Assembly (NCBI GenBank): GCA_951812285.1
Contig: OX638292.1
Span: 1,035,008-1,099,007 of the forward strand
DNA: 64,000 nt
From: an uncultured Dehalococcoidia bacterium
Lineage (GTDB): Bacteria; Chloroflexota; Dehalococcoidia; Lucifugimonadales; UBA1127
Direction of reading: 5' to 3'
Positions 1 through 9,091 of this stretch are shown piece after piece (position 1 is the first letter of the stretch; each line of letters opens with the position of its first letter). The notes beneath the pieces were generated by a model that saw nothing but the letters and a program-made list of their open reading frames with translations, ran no database searches and was not told the origin of the DNA. The translations under genes and the position numbers were made by a program.

Positions 1-77
1 GCGGTGTCGCTCCTCAATTACAGCAGGCCGGGGTTGCCGTCGTCAACTTGACCGGGCGGCAGCCCCGCCGACAAGCG
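1..77. other. Window edge, no gene recognised
   Basis: The stretch between the window start and the stop codon of the first ABC ATPase holds no recognisable coding sequence. It is GC-rich and has no clear terminator or promoter. It may be the region downstream of the amino-acid transporter operon. Confidence 0.5.
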
Positions 78-830
78 CTAGTGCGTCAGGATCTGGTCGA
101 GGAACATCTGCGTACGAGCTTCCTTTGGCGCAGTGAAGAATTCCTGCGCCGTGCTGACTTCAACAATCTCGCCCTCGTCCATGAAGACGACGCGGTTTGC
201 AACGTTGCGCGCAAAGCCCATCTCGTGGGTGACGCAGATCATCGTCATGCCGTCCGCGGCCAGCTCCATCATGACCTTGAGCACCTCGTTAATCATCTCC
301 GGGTCCAGGGCCGACGTCGGTTCGTCGAACATCATCAGCCTGGGGTTCATCGCCAGCGCCCGGGCGATGGCCACGCGCTGCTGCTGCCCGCCGGACAACT
401 GACCGGGGTACTTGTCGGCCTGCTCGGGAATGCCTACGCGCTCGAGCAGTTGGTAGGCCAATTCCTCCGCTTCTCTTTGCGGTATGTGACGCACCTTCTG
501 GGGGGCGAGTGTGATGTTTCGCAGGACGGTCAAATGAGGGAAGAGGTTGAACTGCTGGAACACCATCCCCGTTTCCGTGCGGATCTTGGACAGAGTGCGG
601 ATATCGTCAGTGATTTCCATGCCGTCGACGATGATGCGCCCCCCGTCGTGGCGTTCGAGCTGGTTGATGGTGCGCAAGAGCGTCGACTTGCCGGACCCCG
701 AGGGGCCGATGATTACGACGACCTCGCCCTCCTCAATGGAGATGCTCACCTCGTTAAGCGCGGTGAAAGTGCCGAAGCGCTTCACCACGTTCTCCATACG
801 GACCATCTCTTTGCCGTTATTCTCTGTCAT
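78..830 (-). CDS. aapP: General L-amino-acid ABC transporter, ATP-binding subunit
   Basis: Cytoplasmic ATPase that powers polar amino-acid uptake with the two permeases and the binding protein encoded just upstream. About 250 residues, normal for the family. Walker A is visible as GPSGSGKST near residue 45, the signature as LSGGQQQR, Walker B as MMFDEP, followed by the switch histidine in CVTHEM. The ATG at 830 was chosen because the family begins close to the motif MENVVKRFG; the reading frame stays open further upstream only as overlap with the permease gene. The gene lies 23 bases after the stop of aapM and is the last gene of a four-gene minus-strand operon. Family assignment is secure; the exact amino-acid specificity is inferred from the operon type. 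Confidence 0.93.
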   Translation of the reverse strand: MTENNGKEMVRMENVVKRFGTFTALNEVSISIEEGEVVVIIGPSGSGKSTLLRTINQLERHDGGRIIVDGMEITDDIRTLSKIRTETGMVFQQFNLFPHLTVLRNITLAPQKVRHIPQREAEELAYQLLERVGIPEQADKYPGQLSGGQQQRVAIARALAMNPRLMMFDEPTSALDPEMINEVLKVMMELAADGMTMICVTHEMGFARNVANRVVFMDEGEIVEVSTAQEFFTAPKEARTQMFLDQILTH

Positions 831-853
831 TGCTTCACCCCCCGCGGTATTCG

Positions 854-2203
854 CTACCGCCGTTCGCCCACGCCTAGCCGCGACTCCGCGGCGCTGCCGA
901 GCTTGGACAACAGGTAGGACACCACCCAGTAGATCAGGGCCACTACGATGTAGATCTCGAAAAACGCGCCATCCGCGATGTCGGTCTGGCCGCTCAGGAT
1001 CTTCTTGGACTTCTCCAGCGTGTTCACCAGCGAGATCGCCGCCAGGAGGGCCGTGTCCTTCCACAGCGCGATGAACCGGCCGATGATGGCCGGGATCACG
1101 GCTCGGATAGCCTGGGGCAGGACGATGAGCGCGTACATCTGGATCGAAGACAGGCCCAATGACTGCGACGCCTCGCGCTGGCCCCTTGGGACGGACTGGA
1201 GGCCTCCTCGTATCACCTCTGCGATGTAGGCGCCGCCGAAGAAGGCAAAGACGAACATGACGCGATACACGAGGTCGATGCTGCTGAAGGCCTCGCCTAC
1301 CGGGCCAAGCTCGTCCTTGAGGAACGTCGCAAAGAGGAGCCACACAAGCAGCGGCGCCGCGCGTACCACCTCGATATAGCCGACCGATGACACGCGGATT
1401 GCCCAATAGGGCGAAATGCGGCCCATGGCAAGCGCCAAGCCGATAAAGAAGGAGAAGAAGACCCCGACCGCGAAGACAAGCACGTCAAGGAAGGCGCTCT
1501 CCCAGCTGTTGCTGGAGACCCCGAATTGCATCAGTACTATGGCCGGTATGAGCAACACCCACAGCGCACCGATCCCCTGTAGGACAATCGGGTTGCTACG
1601 CCATCTCGAGAGTTGTTTCCCGACCCAGGCGCCACCCGCAAGCGTCGCAAAGACGCATGCCATAAGCACCCACGTCGACCCGAAGGGGACCGCCAACCCC
1701 AGCGACACCGCGTACAGCCACGAGGGCGCCCATCCCCGGTCCACAACCAGCACGCTGTCGATGCCCGTCACAGTCTGCGTCTGCCCTGCCGACTCAATGA
1801 CGTCGGTGAACTCGTGCTCTTCGATTCTGAACTCTGTGCCGAGTCCAAGGGTAAGCACGATTGCCGCAACGACGCCGATGGCGATCAGATACGGTCGCAG
1901 CTTACCCGCCCATATGCCGTAGGTGACGGCGATCAGTCCGACAACGAGGAAGACAGCGATCCAGATTCGGAAGGTCTCGTCCTGCGGGTAGCTGCCGATG
2001 AAGAATAGGCGCTGGTTGATGGCGACGAGTCCCCAGTTCGCCTGGAACAGCACGTACCGAACGGCAAGGAAAAGCAACAGCGCGGCAGAACCAACCGACA
2101 CCACTGTCAGTGCTGCGTTGCCCCGCGTGTTGAACAGGTTGGCCTTCGCCCACACGATGCGCTGGGCCACAGATGCCGGCTGTATGGTGGTGAAGGTCGT
2201 CAT
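854..2203 (-). CDS. aapM: General L-amino-acid ABC transporter, permease AapM
   Basis: Inner-membrane permease of the His/Glu/Gln/Arg family, 449 residues. A long N-terminal part with several membrane segments precedes the conserved permease domain in the C-terminal half. The EAA-type loop that docks on the ATPase is visible around [15 protein letters not shown], followed by [12 protein letters not shown]. The segment [12 protein letters not shown] is typical of AapM. Its ATG overlaps the TGA of aapQ by four bases (ATGA), which suggests translational coupling. It should form a heterodimer with AapQ. Slightly longer than many AapM proteins, otherwise ordinary. Confidence 0.92.
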   Translation of the reverse strand: MTTFTTIQPASVAQRIVWAKANLFNTRGNAALTVVSVGSAALLLFLAVRYVLFQANWGLVAINQRLFFIGSYPQDETFRIWIAVFLVVGLIAVTYGIWAGKLRPYLIAIGVVAAIVLTLGLGTEFRIEEHEFTDVIESAGQTQTVTGIDSVLVVDRGWAPSWLYAVSLGLAVPFGSTWVLMACVFATLAGGAWVGKQLSRWRSNPIVLQGIGALWVLLIPAIVLMQFGVSSNSWESAFLDVLVFAVGVFFSFFIGLALAMGRISPYWAIRVSSVGYIEVVRAAPLLVWLLFATFLKDELGPVGEAFSSIDLVYRVMFVFAFFGGAYIAEVIRGGLQSVPRGQREASQSLGLSSIQMYALIVLPQAIRAVIPAIIGRFIALWKDTALLAAISLVNTLEKSKKILSGQTDIADGAFFEIYIVVALIYWVVSYLLSKLGSAAESRLGVGERR

Positions 2204-3366
2204 TTCAGCTGCACGTTTTTGTTGATCGTGTTCATGATCATTGAAATGATGAGGTTGGTGATGATGAAGACTACGAAGATGAACAAATATGTCTGAAGCA
2301 AGTTGCCGGCGTTGTTCACAATCCGGTTCGAGATAAGGACGATCTCGCCGTAGGCGATTGCGTGAGCCAACGTGGAGTCCTTGTTGGCGTTTTGATACTC
2401 ATTGTTCAGTGCGGGGATCATGATGCGCAGCGCCTGCGGCAGTACGATTAGCGTAAATCGCTGATACACGGTGAACCCCAGCGAGGCGGAAGCCTCAACC
2501 TGCCCGTGCGGCACCGCCTGGATTGACCCGCGCACGATCTCCGCGATGAACGCGCTGAAGTAAAGCGTTAGCGAAACCAGGGCGCTGATATATCCCAGCC
2601 CAAGCTGGTTGCCGCCTGCGTAAGAGAAGAACCCTGCCTCGGATTGGACCACCTCGGGCAGGGTTATCCGCATTGGAAGCAGCAACGCGAGGTAGGAGAC
2701 CACCGCCAGACCGACAAAAATGGAGAGCCCCCACGTGTTGCCGCGCATGACGCGTCCTGTCAGCTCCTCCTGCTGTTCCCGGACGCGGCGAACCCACATC
2801 GCAACCACGGCGGCAACTATGAGCGCAAGTGGCCATATCCACCATAAGTCGTTTGTCGGCTCCAGCCACGGGATCGCCAAACCTCGGTTGCTGATATAGA
2901 GGAAACCGCTTATGCCCGATTCCGACTGGATCTGCGGCAACGACCGGAACACGCCAAAGGCGAAGAAGAACATGATCAGCAGCAGCGGGAGGTTCCGGAA
3001 TGTCTCAACGTAGAACTTGCCCAACCTGGTGAGGATGGGGTTGTTGGCGAGGCGGGCCACGCCGACGAGGAGGCCAAGGAACGAAGAGAGAGCAATCGCG
3101 AACACTACGACGGAGATGGTGTTGCCCGCCCCCTTGAGCATGCCCAGCCATCGCGGGTCGCTCGCCTCGACCTCGAGGGCCACGAAGATGGAACTGCGGT
3201 CCGGGCTGCCGTAGGGGCCGGTGATGAACCTGAAGTCAAAGAGATTGGAGAATATGGAGTACACCAGGTAGATGGCAATGATCGCGGCAGCAAGGCCAAC
3301 GACTATGTTCACCACTCTGGCGCGGGAGTTGCTGTGGTTCCAGAGGTCGCTTAGATATTCCTTCAT
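2200..3366 (-). CDS. aapQ: General L-amino-acid ABC transporter, permease AapQ
   Basis: Inner-membrane permease, 388 residues, partner of AapM. An N-terminal membrane segment is followed by a periplasmic stretch and about seven further hydrophobic helices. The ATPase-docking loop appears as VEASASLGFTVYQRF, followed by VLPQALRIMIPALNNEY, which is characteristic of amino-acid permeases. The gene starts 84 bases after the stop of aapJ, across a strong hairpin that probably lowers permease expression relative to the binding protein. It ends in a four-base overlap with aapM. ATG start at 3366. Confidence 0.92.
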   Translation of the reverse strand: MKEYLSDLWNHSNSRARVVNIVVGLAAAIIAIYLVYSIFSNLFDFRFITGPYGSPDRSSIFVALEVEASDPRWLGMLKGAGNTISVVVFAIALSSFLGLLVGVARLANNPILTRLGKFYVETFRNLPLLLIMFFFAFGVFRSLPQIQSESGISGFLYISNRGLAIPWLEPTNDLWWIWPLALIVAAVVAMWVRRVREQQEELTGRVMRGNTWGLSIFVGLAVVSYLALLLPMRITLPEVVQSEAGFFSYAGGNQLGLGYISALVSLTLYFSAFIAEIVRGSIQAVPHGQVEASASLGFTVYQRFTLIVLPQALRIMIPALNNEYQNANKDSTLAHAIAYGEIVLISNRIVNNAGNLLQTYLFIFVVFIITNLIISMIMNTINKNVQLK

Positions 3367-3387
3367 AGCTGAGGCCAGAATAACGGC

Positions 3388-3422
3388 AAAGGCATGGCCC
3401 GTGCAAGACGGGCCATGCCTTT
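3388..3422 (-). terminator. Hairpin between aapJ and aapQ (partial terminator or mRNA stabiliser)
   Basis: Perfect inverted repeat with 15-base arms (AAAGGCATGGCCCGT and its complement) around a 5-base loop. It lies between the aapJ stop and the aapQ start. On the minus strand the stem is followed by only a short run of T (TTTGCC), so it looks like a leaky terminator or 3'-end stabiliser. Such hairpins after binding-protein genes commonly keep the binding protein in excess over the membrane subunits. Confidence 0.75.
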
Positions 3423-3450
3423 CGCCATCAGTTTGTGGCTATCCGAATCG

Positions 3451-4533
3451 CTACCGCATCGGCGGCGAGTAGATGAGACCGCCGTCCACGTAGGACGCGT
3501 TCAGCGATCCGGCACGCGTGAGACCAACGGCCTCCAACGTGCGCTCGTATGCTTGGCCGTAGTTGCCAATCTGCTTGATGACGGCCTGCATGAACGTTCC
3601 GGGGATCTTGCCGTGGCCGATGCCCAGATTGCTGGGAGCGCCGCCGTCAAAGCCGACGCCCAGGAGCCTTGCCACGGTGTTGTTCGGCGGGTTGGCCGCC
3701 ATGGCGTCCACGTTGCCGGAGTGTACGCCCTGCTCCTCGGCGATGATCATGCCGTTGACCACCCAGCGGACCACGTCCTCCCACTCGGAGTCGTAGTCGC
3801 GGACGCTGGGACCGAGGGGCTCCTTCGACAGCGTCTCCGGCAGCACGACTGCGTCGGCTTCGTCGTCGGACTTGAGCGTGAACTGGTGGCCGCCGAGCTG
3901 CGACTTGTCCGAGGACCAGGCGTCGCACTGGCCATTGACGAAGGCGCCGCGGATGGCCGCATTTTCCTGGAAAGTCAACTCGGAGTACGTAAGGCCATTC
4001 TCGGCGAAGTAGTCGGACACCGCGCCCTGCGTGCTGGTGCCGTCCAGGATGCAGATGGTGGAGCCGTCAAGCTCGTTAACACTGGCCACACCAGATCCGG
4101 CGTGGACCATGATGCCGGCGCCGTCGTAGAAGGTGGTCGGGGCGTATGCGACTTCCAGGTCGGCGTCGCGACTGGCGGTCCAGGTCGTCGTCCGGATGAG
4201 GACGTCAATTTCCTTGGCTGCGAGGAGCTCGAACCGGTTGGCGGACGTGGCTTCCTTGAACTCAACCTTGCTGGCGTCGCCAAACACGGCCGCTGCCAAC
4301 GCACGGCAGTAATCCGCGTCGTTCCCCTCTGCGGAGCCGTCCGGGTTCAACACACCGAAGCCAGGGGTGTCAGCCTTCACACCGCAAATGAGGTTCCCGC
4401 GCTCGATTACGACGTCGAGCGTATTCTCACGGGCGTCTTCCGCGTCCTCCCCGTTACAAGCCGCAACAACAAACACGAGCAATAACGCGGTAACCACCGC
4501 AAAGATAGAGACCAGCCTGCCATTTCGGTTCAT
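3451..4533 (-). CDS. aapJ: General L-amino-acid ABC transporter, substrate-binding lipoprotein
   Basis: Extracytoplasmic amino-acid-binding protein, 360 residues, first gene of the aapJQMP operon. A signal sequence ends in a lipobox (FVVAAC, Cys26), so it is probably lipid-anchored. The mature part has the two-lobe periplasmic-binding fold, with family motifs such as GVKADTPGFGV near the N terminus, RTTTWTASRD in the middle and RWVVNGMIIAEE in the second lobe. The ATG at 4533 has a strong AGGAGG ribosome-binding site eight bases upstream. The region in front carries repeated CTATAG boxes that may control the operon. Confidence 0.93.
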   Translation of the reverse strand: MNRNGRLVSIFAVVTALLLVFVVAACNGEDAEDARENTLDVVIERGNLICGVKADTPGFGVLNPDGSAEGNDADYCRALAAAVFGDASKVEFKEATSANRFELLAAKEIDVLIRTTTWTASRDADLEVAYAPTTFYDGAGIMVHAGSGVASVNELDGSTICILDGTSTQGAVSDYFAENGLTYSELTFQENAAIRGAFVNGQCDAWSSDKSQLGGHQFTLKSDDEADAVVLPETLSKEPLGPSVRDYDSEWEDVVRWVVNGMIIAEEQGVHSGNVDAMAANPPNNTVARLLGVGFDGGAPSNLGIGHGKIPGTFMQAVIKQIGNYGQAYERTLEAVGLTRAGSLNASYVDGGLIYSPPMR

Positions 4534-4673
4534 CTCGCCTCCTATACGTTTGTGTCAGATGCGCCCCATGCGAATCTACCGTTAATCTCACGCTTATGCA
4601 ATAGCCTGAATGTAAGCGAAACGTGAAAACCCATCAACTTCCGTTCGGTATCCGCCGTACTAGCCCGATGACG

Positions 4674-4794
4674 TTTCTATAGTATGCAAGGCGCGGTGGA
4701 TATAAGCGTGTCCCGATGTGCCATGACCCATCGGCAATCAAACACATCAAAACTTTCTATAGCATGTAACCCACCACGCGTGAGCATACTATAG
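4674..4794. repeat. Three CTATAG(T/C)ATG boxes upstream of aapJ
   Basis: TTTCTATAGTATGC (4674-4687) and TTTCTATAGCATGT (4754-4767) are direct copies 80 bases apart. GCATACTATAG (4784-4794) is the exact reverse complement of CTATAGTATGC. Weaker complementarity (GCGCGGTGG against CCACCACGCG) extends outside the boxes. On the minus strand the boxes read CTATAGAAA and may double as -10 elements. They sit in the 281-base gap between aapJ and the MFS gene, where an operator for the transporter is expected. Function is inferred. Confidence 0.55.
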
Positions 4795-4814
4795 CTATGT
4801 ATGGGGCATCTTGC

Positions 4815-6140
4815 CTAGGCCTGCGCGTGAGAGCTTTCCGCCGGAACCGTGACGTGCACGGGCGGTCGTGACGTCAGCAGCAGCAGCGCCGAGACCGCCA
4901 GCAGGCCAACGCACGGCCACCAGACGCCCTCGTAGCCGCCGGTGTTGTCGGCGACGTAGCCGGTGACCGGGCCGGCCGTCGCGGCGAAGAGCATTGTCGA
5001 CATGAGCGCCACCGACCTGACGGCGCCGGCGTGCTGCCGTCCGAAGTAGGCCGCATACACGATGCCCTGCAGGGCGCCCAATGAGTTGATCGCAAAGGCC
5101 CAGATGTAGAGCGCCACGAACATCATGAAGGTGTTGGCCACATTCAAGGTGAGTATGAAGCACGTCAACATGAAGAGCATGTTCAGCGCCAGCAGCCGCT
5201 CGAGGCCGACAATGGCCACCTGGCGGCCCATCGTCACAGCGCCTACTAGGGTCAGGATCTGTGCCGTTCCCGCCGCCAGCGCCATCAGGCTCGGGTCCAA
5301 GCCTTCGCCGATGAAGTAGGGGAAGCGAAAGATGACCATTGACGTTGTGCAGAAGGTGAAAACGCTGTAGGCCAGCGTCACGCGCCAGAACGCCGGCGTG
5401 CGAATGGCCTCTGCCCTGGTCCACTGGCGAGCCTCAGGGTCGCGGGGTGCGGCGGACGAACCGGACTCCCGAGGCGTGTCGCCGTCGGGCATGAGGCCGA
5501 TGTCCTCCGGCTGCCGCTTGAAGACGAGCAGCGACACCGGCACGATGACGCTCAGCCCGATGATGCCGAGCGTGACCCACCCAGTCTTCCACCCGAACTC
5601 CAGGATGACCCACTGAACGGCGGGAAACGCGACGAGCAGGCCGAAGGGAGCTCCCATCGAGAGGATGCCGAGGGCTCGGGCGCGCTGCCGGACGAACCAC
5701 TTGGCCACAACGGGCGCGCCGTATATGGAAGCCGGGCCGTGAATGCCAACGAGCCCGGTGACGACGTAGGCGGTGATGAACCACCACTCGGGATGGAAGA
5801 AGCTCAGGCTGCCGAGGAGTACGGCGGCGATGCCTCCCGCGACGGCTAGGAGCACCCTCGCTCCGTAGCGGTCGATGAGGCGGCCGATGAAGAGTCCCCC
5901 GATGGCTGCCGCTAGCAGGTGCCCGGTCTGCGTCCAGCCGAAGAGCGCGCGGCCCCAGCCGAGGTCCTCGCGCATGGGCTCGATGAAGAGGCCGTAGGTG
6001 GGGCCGGCGAGCGCCATGGCCGTGGCGCCGACGACGATCATGCCCCAGACGACGTACCAGCCATAGAACAACCGGGGTTTGCGGCCTTGCTGCACGGGGG
6101 GAAGTGCTCCTCTACAGACGTTGGCGGTTGCCTCGCCCAT
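4815..6140 (-). CDS. MFS transporter, monocarboxylate or oxalate/formate-antiporter type
   Basis: Inner-membrane carrier of the major facilitator superfamily, about 441 residues and 12 predicted helices. It opens with the FYGWYVVWGM motif shared by monocarboxylate-type MFS proteins, and the loop between helices 2 and 3 reads GRLIDRYGARVLL, the MFS signature. A GTG at 6095 preceded by AGGAG is an equally good start; the ATG at 6140 has no clear ribosome-binding site. It is related to the plus-strand MFS gene at 7086, with the same N-terminal motif and a VFKRQPEDIGLMPDGD-type central loop. Substrate unknown; small organic anions are the usual cargo. Confidence 0.85.
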   Translation of the reverse strand: MGEATANVCRGALPPVQQGRKPRLFYGWYVVWGMIVVGATAMALAGPTYGLFIEPMREDLGWGRALFGWTQTGHLLAAAIGGLFIGRLIDRYGARVLLAVAGGIAAVLLGSLSFFHPEWWFITAYVVTGLVGIHGPASIYGAPVVAKWFVRQRARALGILSMGAPFGLLVAFPAVQWVILEFGWKTGWVTLGIIGLSVIVPVSLLVFKRQPEDIGLMPDGDTPRESGSSAAPRDPEARQWTRAEAIRTPAFWRVTLAYSVFTFCTTSMVIFRFPYFIGEGLDPSLMALAAGTAQILTLVGAVTMGRQVAIVGLERLLALNMLFMLTCFILTLNVANTFMMFVALYIWAFAINSLGALQGIVYAAYFGRQHAGAVRSVALMSTMLFAATAGPVTGYVADNTGGYEGVWWPCVGLLAVSALLLLTSRPPVHVTVPAESSHAQA

Positions 6141-6205
6141 TGTGGCGCAAGCGAGTCGCTCGCGCCACCACTGGCGCTCGGCCTACCTCGCCTGTCGACG
6201 CGAGA

Positions 6206-6853
6206 CTAGCGTGCGCTGACCGGCTGAGCCTCTTCGGCGACTGCACGCGGCGGGTACGCGGTGGCGTAGTTCGAGAGCACGATGCCAGTCCCGGTCGCGG
6301 CGAGTATCAGCGGAATTGCCATGAGGAATGCCGTTAACCCAAGGGCCGACCACTGTCCACTGAGCAAGGGAGGCGCGAGCGGGATGATGATAAGGGACAG
6401 GTCAACAACGCCTATCAGCATGAGTGGGACTGCGCGCACCCAGATGGCGGCCAACACGGCGATCACTGCGGCGACGAGGCCGACATTGGTGCCCATTGCA
6501 ACTGCGGCGTCAGTTTCCTGCGAAAGCCCGTATTGTGAGCCAATGGACAGCGGGTTGTGGCCCACGTATGCGATGGCCACGGCCATCACGACGGCCACAG
6601 ACGCGGCCAACCGCAAGAGGTACAGGCCTGTGCGGTACCGGTTTCGCGCCTTGAGAGTCGGATCAACGGCAATCTCCACGCGGGGCTGAGCGCCCGGCGG
6701 CCCCTTCCGTTGACGCCCGAAGACGACGTCGTACCCGAATGCGATTACGATGTAGCCGACTGTAATCGAGATCGTGAGGGTGAAGGGCCAGTACTCGAAG
6801 AGCTGACCGACGAACCCGTCGAAGAAAGCCAATGCCACCACTAAGTCACCCAT
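6206..6853 (-). CDS. Integral membrane protein of unknown function
   Basis: A 215-residue protein with about five hydrophobic segments. An N-terminal hydrophobic stretch is followed by a basic cytoplasmic loop (FGRQRKGPPG), then further helices ending near ATGTGIVLSNYATA. I do not recognise the family. The ATG at 6853 has a good AGGAG nine bases upstream. It is transcribed towards the MFS gene at 4815 with a 65-base gap, so the two may share a transcript, perhaps as a transporter and accessory subunit. That link is speculative. Confidence 0.7.
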   Translation of the reverse strand: MGDLVVALAFFDGFVGQLFEYWPFTLTISITVGYIVIAFGYDVVFGRQRKGPPGAQPRVEIAVDPTLKARNRYRTGLYLLRLAASVAVVMAVAIAYVGHNPLSIGSQYGLSQETDAAVAMGTNVGLVAAVIAVLAAIWVRAVPLMLIGVVDLSLIIIPLAPPLLSGQWSALGLTAFLMAIPLILAATGTGIVLSNYATAYPPRAVAEEAQPVSAR

Positions 6854-7085
6854 CCGAAGACACTCCTAACGCGATGAGGGGGGAGTATGTTGGTGCGGAC
6901 CCGTAAAGACCCGCAATTCATGGTAACACCGCTCCGCAGCGTGCGATAGCGTTCTCACCGAAGTCAAGTTGTTGCCATATCGCATGCCAGATGCGTCTCC
7001 GTAGCCGCTTGACTACCATGGCGAGCCGCCCGCCTTCAAAACCTGTATACTCCCCCTGCCAGCAGCCTGGACCTCCGGAGAAGCC

Positions 7086-8396
7086 ATGGCCCGGACCCAA
7101 CAATCAGACCACGACTCGCTCGGCGGAAGCTTGGCCGCGAACGTTGTCGTGCGTTCCGGGGTCTTCTACGGCTGGTGGATCCTGCTTGCCCTTGCCATGA
7201 TGCGGGTCATGGCGTCGGGTGTCGGCAACCAGGTGCGGAGCCTGCTCGTCCTGCCGCTGGAGGAGGAGTTCCAGGTCTCCCGCGCCGAGGTCTCGCTCAT
7301 GTTCACGGGCGGCAGCATCGCCGTCGCTTTGACGGGCCCGCTTGGGGGCTGGCTCATGGACAAGTTTGGCCCCCGTCGCATCATGATCATCACCACCGCC
7401 ATGTCCATCGCCGGGTACCTCTTGCTTGCCGCGGCAACAGAGTTCTGGCAAGCCCTTCTCATCTTCACGATCCCACTGGGCGTCGCATACAACTGGGCCA
7501 TCCTCAACTCGGGCGCGCCGATCCTCAACAACTGGTTTGAGCGAGGGAAAGCACGCGCCCTCTCGCTTCTCAACGTGGGCCACGGAGCGGGCGCACTGCT
7601 GCTGCCCCTGATGGCCATCGCCATCGTCACCTTCGAGTGGCGATTGTCGATGCTCATTGCCGCCGGGGTGATGACCGTCGTCATGATTCCGGTGCTTATG
7701 GTGGTCCGCAACACGCCCGAGGAGATGGGCCTTGCGCCGGACGGCGACAAGCCGGACCCGACGCGCGCAGCCACCGGCGGGCGCCCTGCGATGCTCGCCG
7801 GCATGACGCTGGCGCAGGCCGTGCGAGGCCCCTTCTTCTGGGCGGTGGGCATCGGCAGTTCGTGCATGCTCTTCGTCAACTCCGGCATCATCGCCCACAT
7901 CGTGCCGCTGTTGGTGTGGAAGGGGCAGACGGAGAACATCGGCGCGCTGCTGCTGAGCCTGCAACTCGTGTGGACGGTGCCCGTGGTCCTCGGCGTCAGC
8001 TGGGCCGCCGACCGCTACGACGGCACCAAGATCATGGTGGGCATGATGTGCGTGGTGCTGGCCGGCGCCGTCACGCTCCTGATTGCCCAGAGCCTGTGGA
8101 GCCTGATCCTGGCGGTCATGATGCTGGCGACGGGCGGCTCGCACTGGGCCATCTTCTGGGCAGTGCTTGGCCGGCAGTACGGCCGCGCCAACTACAACAG
8201 CATCCGGCTGTGCATCTACTCAATCATCATCTCCGGCATAGCGGGGGCGCCCTTCTTTGCCGGCCTTACCTACGACCGGACGGGCAGCTACGGACCGTGG
8301 CTGCAGATCATCCTGTTCGTGGGGGTCCTGGGACTGATCGCGTTCATCGTTGCCGCGATCACGCGCAAGAAGCATCCCACGTGGATGCGCGGGTAA
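7086..8396 (+). CDS. MFS transporter, monocarboxylate-like
   Basis: Twelve-helix major facilitator carrier, 436 residues. It shares the FYGWWILLALAM opening and the RNTPEEMGLAPDGD central loop with the minus-strand MFS gene at 4815, so the two are paralogues. The helix 2-3 loop GGWLMDKFGPRR fits the MFS signature. The ATG at 7086 follows CCGGAGAA. It is divergent from the membrane protein gene at 6206 across 232 bases. The next gene begins inside its last codons, so both are probably co-transcribed. Substrate unknown. Confidence 0.86.
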   Translation: MARTQQSDHDSLGGSLAANVVVRSGVFYGWWILLALAMMRVMASGVGNQVRSLLVLPLEEEFQVSRAEVSLMFTGGSIAVALTGPLGGWLMDKFGPRRIMIITTAMSIAGYLLLAAATEFWQALLIFTIPLGVAYNWAILNSGAPILNNWFERGKARALSLLNVGHGAGALLLPLMAIAIVTFEWRLSMLIAAGVMTVVMIPVLMVVRNTPEEMGLAPDGDKPDPTRAATGGRPAMLAGMTLAQAVRGPFFWAVGIGSSCMLFVNSGIIAHIVPLLVWKGQTENIGALLLSLQLVWTVPVVLGVSWAADRYDGTKIMVGMMCVVLAGAVTLLIAQSLWSLILAVMMLATGGSHWAIFWAVLGRQYGRANYNSIRLCIYSIIISGIAGAPFFAGLTYDRTGSYGPWLQIILFVGVLGLIAFIVAAITRKKHPTWMRG

Positions 8397-9091
8397 GCGC
8401 ATTGCGTGCCCTCAGCCTCGGAGTGGCCGCCGGAATAGCGGCCGTCGTACTCCTCGCAGCATGCGAGACCGAGCCTGCTCCGGCCGCGCCGACGCCCGAG
8501 CCCACTGCTGCTCCAAGCCCAACTCCGACACCAACCGCCGTTCCTCCCACGCCGCAGCCGACGTCTACTCCTCTGCCAACTCCCACCACCGTCCCGCCGA
8601 CGCCCGTCCTGCCGCGCCCCGTGCCGACGGCGACCTGGACGCCTACGCCCTCGCTGCCGCCCCCGCCTACCGCGACGCCGCTTGCGCTCGGGCCGGAGAT
8701 TGGGGCTGCGGCGCTCATTCGCTCGTGCCAGTTCTACCTGGAGGTGGCGAACTCTGCGGAGACTCGAGCCGTCGGGCTGATGAACCGCGAGTCGCTGGGT
8801 TGGGACCGAGGGATGCTGTTCGTCTTTGAGGAGGAGCAGGTGTTGGGATTCTGGATGAAGAACACACTTATCCCGCTGGACATAATCTTTGTCAACACCG
8901 GTCTCAAAGTCGTGGACGTGCAGACCATGCGGCCGGAGCACGAGATTGCGCCGGACCCGCTGCCCATCTACACGTCGGCGGCCCCCGCCCTGTACGCCAT
9001 CGAGATAAACGAGAACGTGGCGGCCGAGTGCGGTGTCGAGCCGGGCGACACCGTCGAGCTGCGCAACCTCATGCCGGACTCGACGCGGTAG
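8381..9091 (+). CDS. DUF192-domain lipoprotein with Thr/Pro linker
   Basis: Predicted lipoprotein of 236 residues. A signal sequence ends in VVLLAAC (Cys28). A linker of about 65 residues made almost only of Thr, Pro, Ala and Ser follows, then a DUF192 domain with the family pattern around RAVGLMNRESLGWDRGM and GFWMKNTLIPLDIIFV. DUF192 proteins are small, often exported, and of unknown biochemical role. I chose the GTG at 8381, which overlaps the MFS gene by 16 bases and gives a complete signal peptide; a TTG at 8402 would shorten the signal. The 3' end overlaps the convergent MFS gene by 23 bases. Confidence 0.85.
   Translation: MDARVSALRALSLGVAAGIAAVVLLAACETEPAPAAPTPEPTAAPSPTPTPTAVPPTPQPTSTPLPTPTTVPPTPVLPRPVPTATWTPTPSLPPPPTATPLALGPEIGAAALIRSCQFYLEVANSAETRAVGLMNRESLGWDRGMLFVFEEEQVLGFWMKNTLIPLDIIFVNTGLKVVDVQTMRPEHEIAPDPLPIYTSAAPALYAIEINENVAAECGVEPGDTVELRNLMPDSTR

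Noticed and set aside
3394..4485. A 363-residue plus-strand frame opposite aapJ
   Set aside because: Antisense of the binding-protein gene; composition is the typical shadow pattern.
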